A stretch of 64,000 nucleotides of DNA from Caballeronia sp. Lep1P3 (GTDB lineage: Bacteria > Pseudomonadota > Gammaproteobacteria > Burkholderiales > Burkholderiaceae). The position numbers were made by a program, and so were the translations under genes. Under the pieces are notes generated by a model. It was not told the origin of the DNA and did not search any database. It worked only from the letters and a program-made list of their open reading frames with translations. This document shows, piece by piece, positions 28,144 to 36,613 of the stretch (positions are counted from its first letter, which is position 1; each line of letters opens with the position of its first letter). Location: NCBI RefSeq assembly GCF_022879595.1, contig NZ_CP084265.1, positions 62,001 to 126,000 of the forward strand, in the 5' to 3' direction.

Positions 28144-29360
28144 TACTGCACCAGGTTATTCAGTTCGATGATCGGCAGCATCACCGCGAGCACGATCACG
28201 AGCACGATGCCGCCCATCGCGAGAATCAGCAGCGGCTCGAGCAGGCTCGTCAGGAACATCGTGCGGCGCTCGAGTTCGCGCGCTTCGCCTTCGGAGGCGC
28301 GGTCGAGCATCGTCGTGACGTCGCCTGTCGCTTCGCCCGAGCGGATCAGGTGAACCAGCACGGGGGGGAACGTCTTCGTGTTGCCGAGCGCGCGCGAGAG
28401 CGCCGAGCCTTCGCGCACGCGCACGATGGCGTCGTCGACGTTGTGGCGCATCGCGGTGTTCGAGAGCGTTTCGCCCGCCGCCTGCAGCGCGCGCAGGATC
28501 GGCACGCCGGCGGCGGTCAGAATCGCGAGCGTGCTGGCGAAGCGCACGGTGTTATAGCCGCGCACCAGCTTGCCGATGAGCGGCGCCGTCAGAAGCCAGC
28601 GGTCGAACGCCATGCGCGGTCCGGGCCGCGACAGAATGCGCCGCACGATCCACGCGATCACCGTGACGCCGAGCAGCACCGCCCACCAGTAACTGCGCAC
28701 GAAGGCGGAGAGCGCCATCATCATCACGGTGAGGAAGGGCAGCGCCTGTTTTGTGCTCGCAAACACGTTCACCACTTGCGGCACGACATAGCTCAGCAGA
28801 AACGTGACGATGCCGAACGCGATGATCGTCACGATGCCCGGATACGTGAACGCGAGAATGATCTTCTGCTTCAGCGCATTGCGCTGCTCGATGTAATCCG
28901 CGAGACGCGACAGCACCAGCCCGAGCTTGCCGGTGTGCTCGCCCGCCGCGACGAGCGCGCGATAAATCTCCGGAAAGTCCTTCGGATGCTGCGCGAGCGC
29001 ATTGGCGAACGAATGCCCGCCGAGCACTTCCGCGCGGATCGCGGCCATCAGTTCGCGGATGTAATCGCGCTCGGATTGCTCCGTCAGCACCGCGAGCGTT
29101 TCGCCGAGCGGCAGGCCCGCGATCAGCAGACTCGCAAGCTGGCGCGTGAGAATGGCCTGTTCGCGCTGCGACAAGCGACGCCCGAGCGAGAGCCGCTGCT
29201 GCCGTTCGCCGCGCGTGCGCGTGCCCGCCGCCTCGACGACGAGCGGCGTCAGCCCTTGCGTGCGCAAGTGGCTGCGCGCGGCGCGGGCGCTGTCGGCGTC
29301 GAGCACGCCGGTCTGCGTCTTGCCCGCCTGATCGATGGCTTCGAAGCGAAAAGCCGGCAT
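28143..29360 (-). CDS. gspF: GspF, type II secretion inner-membrane platform protein
   Basis: The 405-residue polytopic protein has two copies of the T2SSF domain and three membrane segments. Visible are SQREQAILTRQLASLLIAGL, the first segment (IILAFTYPGIVTIIAFGIVT), the second domain LTAAGVPILRALQAAGETL and the last segment LLILAMGGIVLVIVLAVMLP. It lies 4 bases downstream of gspE and forms the base on which pseudopilins are assembled. Confidence 0.95.
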   Translation of the reverse strand: MPAFRFEAIDQAGKTQTGVLDADSARAARSHLRTQGLTPLVVEAAGTRTRGERQQRLSLGRRLSQREQAILTRQLASLLIAGLPLGETLAVLTEQSERDYIRELMAAIRAEVLGGHSFANALAQHPKDFPEIYRALVAAGEHTGKLGLVLSRLADYIEQRNALKQKIILAFTYPGIVTIIAFGIVTFLLSYVVPQVVNVFASTKQALPFLTVMMMALSAFVRSYWWAVLLGVTVIAWIVRRILSRPGPRMAFDRWLLTAPLIGKLVRGYNTVRFASTLAILTAAGVPILRALQAAGETLSNTAMRHNVDDAIVRVREGSALSRALGNTKTFPPVLVHLIRSGEATGDVTTMLDRASEGEARELERRTMFLTSLLEPLLILAMGGIVLVIVLAVMLPIIELNNLVQ

Positions 29361-29364
29361 ACGC

Positions 29365-30885
29365 TTAGTCTCCGCCTGTCACGCGCAGCACTTCTTCGAG
29401 CGATGTCACGCCCGCGTTCAGCCAGCGGTTGCCGTCCTCGCGCAGCGTGCGCATGCCGTGCGCGCGGCCCGCCGCGAGAATCTCGGCGTCGGCGGCGTTG
29501 CGATGGATCAGCGGACGGATGGCGTCGTCGATCAGAAGCAATTCGTACACGCCGCGGCGCCCCACGTAACCCGACTGGCCGCATCGGTCGCAGCCGACCG
29601 GATGCCAGTGCTTCGCGCCGTTTTTTTCCTCGCGCTCTTCCTTGCATACCGGGCACAACTGGCGCACGAGTCGCTGCGCGAGCACGCCGAGCAGCGACGA
29701 CGCCAGCAGATACGGCTCCACGCCCATGTCCGTGAGACGCGTGACGGCGGAGGCCGCGTCGTTCGTGTGCAGCGTCGCGAGCACGAGGTGGCCGGTGAGC
29801 GACGCCTGCACCGCGATCTGCGCGGTTTCGAGGTCGCGGATTTCACCGATCATGATGATGTCCGGGTCCTGACGAAGAATCGAGCGCAGCGCGCGCGCGA
29901 ACGTCATGCCGATGCGCTCGTTCACCTGCGTCTGCCCGATGCCGGACAGGTCGTATTCGATCGGGTCTTCCACCGTCATGATGTTGGTGGTCGTCGTTTC
30001 GAGGCGCGACATCGACGCGTAGAGCGTGGTCGTCTTGCCGGAGCCGGTCGGGCCGGTCACGAGCACGATGCCGTGCGGCCGGCCGATCAGCTTGTCGAAC
30101 TGGACGAGCGTGTCGCGCGCCATGCCGAGCGTTTCGAGGTTGAGGCGCTGCGCGTCCTTTTCCAGAAGACGCAGCACCGCGCGCTCGCCGTGACCGGTCG
30201 GCAGCGTCGAAACGCGCACATCGACGGGACGCCCGCCGACGCGCAACGTGATGCGACCGTCCTGCGGCAAACGTTTTTCGGCGATATCGAGCTGCGCCAT
30301 GATCTTGATACGCGAGATCAGCGCGCCGTGCAGCGCCTTTTTCGGGCGCACGACATCTCGCAGCGTGCCATCGACGCGAAACCGCACGACGGACGCGTTC
30401 TCGAACGGCTCGATGTGAATATCCGACGCCTGCTCGCGCGCCGCCTGCGTCAAGAGCGCGTTGATCATGCGGATGATCGGCGCGTCGTCTTCCGATTCCA
30501 GCAGGTCTTCCACTTCGGGGATGTCCTGCATGAGCCGCGACAGATCGACTTCGCCTTCCACTTCGCCGACTACCTGCGCGGCGCTGCCGTCGTTACGCGC
30601 GTAGGCGGAATTGATGGCGGCGGCGAGTTCGTCGGCGGCCTTGCGCACGATCGACAGCGCGCCGAAATTGCGCGCGACTTCCGCGAGCGCGGCGTCGCTT
30701 GTGCGCTCGCTGATCCACACTTCGATGCCGTCCGCATGCTGATGCGCGAGCAGAATCTGCCCGGTGCGCGCGAAGCCGTAAGGCACGAGCCGCGCGGCGA
30801 GCGGCGATGCGGCCGTGGCCGCGCCGCTCTCGGCGTCATACGCGGTGGCCTTCGTGCTTCCGGCTGCGGCGTTCACCGTGCTCAC
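29365..30885 (-). CDS. gspE: GspE, type II secretion ATPase
   Basis: The 506-residue hexameric ATPase powers pseudopilus assembly. It has an N-terminal T2SSE_N domain, Walker A (VTGPTGSGKTTTLYASMS), the Asp box (IMTVEDPIEY), Walker B (DPDIIMIGEIRDLETA), the His box (TGHLVLATLHTNDA), and a four-Cys zinc element (CPVCK...CDRCG). All catalytic motifs are intact. It overlaps gspD by four bases. Confidence 0.97.
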   Translation of the reverse strand: MSTVNAAAGSTKATAYDAESGAATAASPLAARLVPYGFARTGQILLAHQHADGIEVWISERTSDAALAEVARNFGALSIVRKAADELAAAINSAYARNDGSAAQVVGEVEGEVDLSRLMQDIPEVEDLLESEDDAPIIRMINALLTQAAREQASDIHIEPFENASVVRFRVDGTLRDVVRPKKALHGALISRIKIMAQLDIAEKRLPQDGRITLRVGGRPVDVRVSTLPTGHGERAVLRLLEKDAQRLNLETLGMARDTLVQFDKLIGRPHGIVLVTGPTGSGKTTTLYASMSRLETTTTNIMTVEDPIEYDLSGIGQTQVNERIGMTFARALRSILRQDPDIIMIGEIRDLETAQIAVQASLTGHLVLATLHTNDAASAVTRLTDMGVEPYLLASSLLGVLAQRLVRQLCPVCKEEREEKNGAKHWHPVGCDRCGQSGYVGRRGVYELLLIDDAIRPLIHRNAADAEILAAGRAHGMRTLREDGNRWLNAGVTSLEEVLRVTGGD

Positions 30886-33368
30886 GGTCGTGCTCCTGTC
30901 GGACTGGCGTCGAGCGGCGCGGCGCTAGGCGCATTGTTCGGCACCGCGTAATTTCTCGTCGCGGCGTTGCCCGGATACGCGTTCGTCGCGGCGTTGCTGG
31001 GCATCGCGTTGGTCGCGGCATTGCCAGGCATCGCGTTGGTCGCGCCGTTCGCGGGCGGCGGACTGACGCTTTGCGGCGCCTGCTGATACGGCTGCGGCGC
31101 GGGGCCCGCGTTCGGGTCCTGCGGCAGCGTCGTGCTCGGCACGCCGCGCGTCAGATTGTTCCAGTCGAGCAGATTCTGGGCCGGCGGGCCGCCGCCTTCG
31201 CTCGGACCGAGCGGCTTCGGCGGCATCACCGGCACGTTCTGATCCTTGATGAGGCGGTTGTCCGTCGTCGAGCCGTATTGCTGCTGACGCAGATAGTCGT
31301 AGCGCGTATTGGCGATCTGCGTGGCGGTCGCCTGATCGCGCACGATCACCGGACGCAGGAACACCATCAAGTTCGTTTTCGTGCGCGTCTTGCTCTCGCT
31401 GCGGAACAGGCTGCCGATGAACGGAATGTCGCCGAGCAGCGGAATCTTGCTGTTGTTGTTGTTGTACTGATCCTGCATCAGGCCGCCGAGCACGACGATT
31501 TCGCCGTCGTCGGCCAGAATGGTCGACTGCACCGAGCGCGTATTGATGGTCACGCCGCCCGGATCGGCCTTGGTCGTCGCATCGACGCTCGAATCTTCCT
31601 GATAAATCTGCATCTTGAGCACGCCGCCGTCGGTGATCTGCGGCTTCACGTGCAGCGTCACGCCGACGTCGCGCCGGTCGAACGTGTTGAACGCGGTCAC
31701 GGACGTGGCGGCGTTCGCGGTCGGCGTGGCGTAGGAGCCCGTTACCACCGGCACGTTCTGGCCGACGACGATCTTCGCTTCCTCGTTGTCGAGCGTGATG
31801 AGGTTAGGCGTGGACAGAATGTTCGCATCGGCCGATGTCGACAGCGCCTGCAACAGACCGCCAAGGCCGAACAGATTGCCGAAGCGGTGCAGCAGGCCGA
31901 TGTTCAGGCCGTTGGCGAGCAGGCCGCTCGTGGACGTCACGGACGACGGATTCTGCGCGATCGCGTTGCCTTGCAAGGTCAGGTCGAAGATGTTCGTGTT
32001 GCCCGAACCGAAGCTCGAGCTGCCGTACACCGCGTTGTTGCCGCCGTTCGAGAGCAGCAAACCTTGCCACTGGATGCCGAGATTTGCGCCCGTCGTCGCC
32101 GAAAGTTCGACGATCAGCGCTTCGATATAAACCTGCGCGCGGCGCGCGTCGAGCTGGTCGATGACCGAGCGCAGGTTGCGGTAGACCGGGTCCGCCGCGG
32201 TGATGATGAGCGAGTTCGTCGCCGAATCCGCCTGAATCATCCCGCCGCCGCTCGTGTCGTTGCCGGTGTCGTTGTCCTTGTTCGACGAGAAGCCGGTGTC
32301 GCGGTTGCCGCCCGAGCCGGACATCGGATTATTGCCGCTGCCCGAACTGCTGCTGCCGAGGCCGCCGGGCAAGGGCGGCACGCCGGACTGACCCGTGGAC
32401 ATCGACGAATTCCCGAGCCCGCCGCCGTTCTGCCCGAACGAGTTCGACGAATTCGAATTCGAGCTGCTGGACGAATTGTCCGAGCCGCCGCCGCCTTTGC
32501 CGAGCATCGCGCGCAGCGTCTTGGCAAGACGCGTCGCGTCGGCGTTGCGCAGCGGCACGACGTGCATGTTGCCCGGCTCGGACGTCGGCGCATCGAGCTT
32601 TTTCGCCAGCGCCTTCGCAGCGGCGAGGCGCGTGGCGCTGGAGGCGCGGAACATCAGCGAGTTGGTGCGCGCGTCGGGCGTCACCGTGACTTTCAGCGTC
32701 GCGTCCGTGCTGCCGATGCTGCCGGGATCGAGCAGCTTGTTCATCTGGTCGGCGACGTCGTTCGCGTTCGCGTTCTTGAGCTGCAGGATATCGACTTCGC
32801 GGCCCGCCGCCGTGTCGATGCCCGCGATGATGCCCGCGATGCGCCGCACGTTGTCGGCGTAATCGGTCACGACGAGCGTGTTGTTCGCGGGATAGGCGGC
32901 GATCGTGTTGTTCGGCGAGATGAGCGGGCGCAGCACCGGCAGGATGTTGTTCGCCGACTCGTTGCGCAGCGCGAACACCTGCGTGATGACCTGATCGCCG
33001 CGCGCCGCCGGCGCGTTGCCGACATACGTCGGCACGCCTTGCAGCTTGGCGTCGGCCTCGGGCACGACTTTCAGGACGCCGTGATCCTGCACGAGCGAGA
33101 AGCCCTGCATGCGCAGCGACGCCTGCAGCGTCTTGAGCGCCTGTTCCTCGGGAACCGGATTCTCGGAGACGAGGTTGAGCTGCCCCTTCACGCGGGGATC
33201 GACGATGATGGTTTTGCCGGTGGCCGCACCGATCGCCTTCGCGACCTGGTCGATATCGGCGTTGACGAAGTTCAACGTCACTTGCGCGTGCGCGGCTTGC
33301 GCGACGATGAGTCCCGCCGCCAGCAGTGCCGTCGCGGTACGACGCAGTGCCATAGGTTGTCTTTTCAT
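30882..33368 (-). CDS. gspD: GspD, type II secretion secretin
   Basis: The 828-residue outer-membrane secretin carries a signal peptide (MKRQPMALRRTATALLAAG... ending near AAHA). N0 to N3 domains follow, with a Ser/Asn/Gly-rich insertion (residues about 295-370). The secretin core has VPVVTGSYATP and PLLGDIPFIGSLFRSES. The C-terminus beyond the S domain carries a 10-residue repeat (NAATNAMPG/S type, 30948-31049). It is the first gene of a twelve-gene operon D-E-F-C-G-H-I-J-K-L-M-N. No pilotin gene is seen beside it. Confidence 0.96.
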   Translation of the reverse strand: MKRQPMALRRTATALLAAGLIVAQAAHAQVTLNFVNADIDQVAKAIGAATGKTIIVDPRVKGQLNLVSENPVPEEQALKTLQASLRMQGFSLVQDHGVLKVVPEADAKLQGVPTYVGNAPAARGDQVITQVFALRNESANNILPVLRPLISPNNTIAAYPANNTLVVTDYADNVRRIAGIIAGIDTAAGREVDILQLKNANANDVADQMNKLLDPGSIGSTDATLKVTVTPDARTNSLMFRASSATRLAAAKALAKKLDAPTSEPGNMHVVPLRNADATRLAKTLRAMLGKGGGGSDNSSSSSNSNSSNSFGQNGGGLGNSSMSTGQSGVPPLPGGLGSSSSGSGNNPMSGSGGNRDTGFSSNKDNDTGNDTSGGGMIQADSATNSLIITAADPVYRNLRSVIDQLDARRAQVYIEALIVELSATTGANLGIQWQGLLLSNGGNNAVYGSSSFGSGNTNIFDLTLQGNAIAQNPSSVTSTSGLLANGLNIGLLHRFGNLFGLGGLLQALSTSADANILSTPNLITLDNEEAKIVVGQNVPVVTGSYATPTANAATSVTAFNTFDRRDVGVTLHVKPQITDGGVLKMQIYQEDSSVDATTKADPGGVTINTRSVQSTILADDGEIVVLGGLMQDQYNNNNSKIPLLGDIPFIGSLFRSESKTRTKTNLMVFLRPVIVRDQATATQIANTRYDYLRQQQYGSTTDNRLIKDQNVPVMPPKPLGPSEGGGPPAQNLLDWNNLTRGVPSTTLPQDPNAGPAPQPYQQAPQSVSPPPANGATNAMPGNAATNAMPSNAATNAYPGNAATRNYAVPNNAPSAAPLDASPTGARP

Positions 33369-33954
33369 GGATGTGATGTCTGAGCCGGGACTACGAAAAA
33401 CCGGCTAAGGCAGCACCGTTCGTCAATCCGAGGGCGCTGCCAACCGAAGTACAGGCGCGCGTGCGCCTGGCTACGATTATTTATAAAAATGTGACGATAG
33501 CAGCTTCGTGTAACGAATTCGTACAAAGTCGTCCGACACAGATTGCCAAAAGCGGCTGCCTGCCAAAATGATTCCCACGCCCTCAAGCTTTCAGAAAACC
33601 TGCCGATAAACCGCTTGTGGCGGCCTCCAACGGACGAGCCGATGCACGCGGGAGCCGAATTGTACCTTGACTAGAATACTTTATTATTCATACGTTTAAG
33701 AATCCTCCGATAGTTCGCGGAGGTTTTCCGTTGGTCCAATTCGCGCTCTCTCCTCGACGTATGTCGGATAGCCAACTTATGGCCCGAAACGTCAGCCGGT
33801 ATGATACGGGCGGTTCCGCTTGCGCGGCGCCCGCGCGATGGGTGGGTTTTCCCGATGCCGGCAGCAGCGAGACCCTTGATTTTTCTGGCGCGGGCGCCAT
33901 TCGCCGCGCCGCCCGGCATGACGTTCCGCGCGCGCGGATGGAGTAGAAACAAAG
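33369..33954. other. Intergenic region upstream of gspD (no gene seen)
   Basis: This 586-base gap must hold the gsp operon promoter (minus strand). It includes AT-rich sequence at about 33475-33500 (TATTTATAAAAATG). A 6-bp hairpin CCTCCG/CGGAGG followed by TTTT lies at 33704-33727 on the plus strand and could end an unseen plus-strand transcript. A TTGACT at 33667 has no good -10. I could not call a promoter with confidence and saw no convincing frame. Confidence 0.5.
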
Positions 33955-34401
33955 ATGAAGAGATTCCTGCGAATACTTGCGATGAGTTGCGGCACGATGC
34001 TCGCCGCCGCGTCCGCACACGCCGACTGCTTCGACGAAGCAGCGAAGTATCAAAAGGTCAATCCGCTCATTTTGCGCGCCATCGCCTGGCAGGAATCGCA
34101 TAACAAGCCCGACGCCATCAACAAGAACGCCAACGGCTCGACCGATTACGGGCTGATGCAGATCAATTCCATCCATCTGAACACGCTGTCGCAGTACGGC
34201 ATTTCGAGCGGCACGCTGATGGAGCCGTGCAAGAGCGTGTACGTCGCCGCATGGCATCTGCGGCAGAAAATGAACAAATATGGCAATTCGTGGCAGGCCG
34301 TCGGTGCTTACCATTCCGAAACGCCTGCGCTGCGCGACAAGTACTCGGCGCAGATCATCGACATCCTGCGGCGCTGGAAGCTGGTGCAAGCGACGAAGTA
34401 A
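33955..34401 (+). CDS. Periplasmic lytic transglycosylase (VirB1/IpgF-like)
   Basis: This 148-residue protein has a signal peptide (MKRFLRILAMSCGTMLAAASAHA). A single SLT (lysozyme-like) domain follows with catalytic Glu in AIAWQESHNKP and the motif STDYGLMQINS. Such small enzymes cut peptidoglycan to make room for secretion machines or pili. Its place beside the gsp operon suggests, but does not prove, a role in inserting the type II secretin. Two Cys pairs (DCF, PCK) may form a disulfide. Confidence 0.88.
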   Translation: MKRFLRILAMSCGTMLAAASAHADCFDEAAKYQKVNPLILRAIAWQESHNKPDAINKNANGSTDYGLMQINSIHLNTLSQYGISSGTLMEPCKSVYVAAWHLRQKMNKYGNSWQAVGAYHSETPALRDKYSAQIIDILRRWKLVQATK

Positions 34402-34527
34402 ATCCCCGCTTTCGAATGCAGCGCGACCCGCGCGGCGCGCGTGCGGCATTTCATGCAGAATCGTTGCTTCGAGCCAGCGCACCGCCCGGTATCGCGGTGC
34501 CCGCGCCACTTCCACTGACCGCTCGCA

Positions 34528-35712
34528 ATGAACCAATCGTCACTGCCAGTCACCGTGCTTTCGGGTTTCACCGGCGCCGGTAAATCCACGCTTGCCGACG
34601 CGCTGCGTGCCGATGCTCATGGCGCGCGCATCGGCGTGATCCGGTGCGGCGCGGACCACGATGCGTTGCAGGCGCTCGAACAGCACGTCGCGGAACTGGC
34701 GCGGGAGACGCGCTTCGACGCAATCGTGATCGAAGCGGCGGCTACGGCGAATCCGATGGACATCGCCGAGCATCTCGCGCTCGACGACGAAGAAAGCACC
34801 GCGCATCTCGATACGTTCGTGACCGTCGTGGATGCGGCGCGCTTCATGAGCGACTACGCGTCGGCGGATTCGCTCGCGGATCGCGGCATCGTCGTCGATG
34901 ACGAAACGGGCGACGAAGACAGGACGGTCGTTGAAACGCTGATCGAGCAGATCGAATTTTGCGATGTCATCGTCATCAACAAGACCGATCTCGTCGGCGA
35001 GAGCGACGTGGACCGGCTCGCGGACATTCTTCGCGCACTCAATCCGCGCGCCGTGCAGTTGCGAGCGCGGTTCGGCGTGGTGCCGCCCGCCGAAGTGCTG
35101 AACACCGGCCGCTTCGATCTCGACGCGACTGCAAGCGCTGCCGGCTGGCTCGCGATTCTCAACGACGAAGAGGCAACCGCGCGCGCCGACGATGCGTCGG
35201 GCGTCGGCCACTTCGTCTATCGGGCGCGGCGCCCGTTTCATCCGCAGCGGTTGTGGAACGTGTTGCATCAGGAATGGCCGGGCGTGTTGCGTGCCAAGGG
35301 CTTTTTTTGGCTGGCGACGCGCAGCGTCGTCGGCGGCTCGCTCTCGCAGGCGGGCGGCACGCTGCGGCATGGTCCGGCGGGCGTGTGGTGGGCGGCGCAA
35401 GACCGCAGCGAATGGCCGACCGACGATCCCGAACTGGAAGCGGAAATCGTCGCGGAATGGTTCGGCGATGCCGACGACAACAGCGTCGGCGATCGGCGGC
35501 AGGAATTGGTGCTCATCGGCACGCGTCTGGACACGGACGCGTGGCGCGTCAAGTTCGATGCCTGCCTTCTTACCGACGAAGAATGGTCGCTCGGCGCGGA
35601 GAACTCGCATCGATTCGACGATCCGTTTCCCGCCTGGGACGTCGAGGACCACGACCACGACCAAGATCACGACCACGGACCCGATTGCGGCTGCGAAACG
35701 CATTCGCATTGA
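34528..35712 (+). CDS. COG0523 GTPase-like protein lacking the CxCC metal motif
   Basis: The 394-residue protein has a CobW-type P-loop (LSGFTGAGKSTLADALRA), a guanine motif (VIVINKTDLVG), the CobW_C region (HFVYRARRPFHPQRLWNVL, GVWWAAQDRSEWP) and a metal-binding-looking tail (HDHDQDHDHGPDCGCETHSH). Compared with the family, and with the protein at 5.5-6.5 kb, a segment of about 30 residues after the first beta-alpha unit is missing; it would contain the CxCC site. The ETTG switch reads EAAATANP. GTPase activity may persist, but metal transfer by the usual site seems excluded. It stands alone with a terminator after it. Confidence 0.85.
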   Translation: MNQSSLPVTVLSGFTGAGKSTLADALRADAHGARIGVIRCGADHDALQALEQHVAELARETRFDAIVIEAAATANPMDIAEHLALDDEESTAHLDTFVTVVDAARFMSDYASADSLADRGIVVDDETGDEDRTVVETLIEQIEFCDVIVINKTDLVGESDVDRLADILRALNPRAVQLRARFGVVPPAEVLNTGRFDLDATASAAGWLAILNDEEATARADDASGVGHFVYRARRPFHPQRLWNVLHQEWPGVLRAKGFFWLATRSVVGGSLSQAGGTLRHGPAGVWWAAQDRSEWPTDDPELEAEIVAEWFGDADDNSVGDRRQELVLIGTRLDTDAWRVKFDACLLTDEEWSLGAENSHRFDDPFPAWDVEDHDHDQDHDHGPDCGCETHSH

Positions 35713-35732
35713 AAACCGTCCGACCCGCAGCC

Positions 35733-35762
35733 GAAAAAAAACCCGCCGATGGCGGGTTTATC
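35733..35762. terminator. Bidirectional terminator between the COG0523 gene and hupB
   Basis: A 9-bp stem AAACCCGCC/GGCGGGTTT has a GAT loop. The minus strand runs into eight T (strong, serving hupB); the plus strand has TTTAT. Confidence 0.8.
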
Positions 35763-35904
35763 TGCGTCTTGGTCTCCGGCTTATCTCCGCCCATGCGGAA
35801 GAACCTGAGGAACAGGCGGCAAGCACGCGGTAAATGGCCGGCAATCAGTCAGCAAGCATGACAGCCGACGGCTTCTGCCCGCGCGCGCCACGAATCGCGA
35901 CGAC

Positions 35905-36183
35905 TTAGCGCTTGTTCACTGCGTCCTTGAATGCCTTGCCAGCCGTGAACTTGACGGTCTTGGCGGCCGGAATCTTGATGGATTCGCCGGTCTTGGGATT
36001 GCGGCCGGTGCGCGCTGCGCGCTTGCCCGAACCGAAGCTGCCGAAACCGATCAACTGCACTGCGTCACCTTTCGAGACAGCCTTCTTGATGACTTCGAGC
36101 AACGTGTCCAGCGTTTCGCCGGTTTGAGCTTTGCTGGCGCCAGTCTGAGCGGCTACGGCGTCGATCAATTCCTGTTTGTTCAT
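35905..36183 (-). CDS. hupB: HU family DNA-binding protein (HU-beta)
   Basis: The 92-residue nucleoid protein bends DNA as a dimer. It has the family start [20 protein letters not shown], the signature [20 protein letters not shown] and the Pro-tipped beta arm ([16 protein letters not shown]). HU also helps open replication origins, and a candidate origin lies about 2.3 kb away. The 430-base gap between its start and mnmC holds no convincing gene. Confidence 0.96.
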   Translation of the reverse strand: MNKQELIDAVAAQTGASKAQTGETLDTLLEVIKKAVSKGDAVQLIGFGSFGSGKRAARTGRNPKTGESIKIPAAKTVKFTAGKAFKDAVNKR

Positions 36184-36613
36184 TAAGGTTCCTTTATCGG
36201 TTTAGGTTGACACGAACAGCGCGAACGCGCCGATTATACGTGCGCAAGCCGTCCAGTCGAGTAGCGGCGGCCTTCTGGCAGGGCCGCCCGGCGATTTGGC
36301 GCGCTTTCGCGCCACGCCGTCGGCGTTGCCTCGCATGGAAGCCCTCGGGCCGCCTCAAATCGAGGCGCTTCGTATGATAGCGCAGCGCAAACCCATACAG
36401 GACAAGGGTTTCAAAGATTTACCCTTATGTAACCGGGGGTTGCGAGGGGCGCCACGACGCCAGACGGACAAATCCGTCTCATGCCGCGCGAGCCGGTCGC
36501 AAACAATGGGCTTCCGTTGGTTTTTGCCAACGCTGTCGATCGTTCCGAGCCTTGTCTGGATTGGGTTTGGCGGCGTTACAGTGCGAATCCGCATCATCAT
36601 CCACATCCGACGC

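Noticed and set aside
33704..33727. Small RNA before the lytic transglycosylase gene, suggested by a hairpin with TTTT and a TTGACT
   Set aside because: The only possible -10 would put the start at the hairpin itself, leaving no RNA body.
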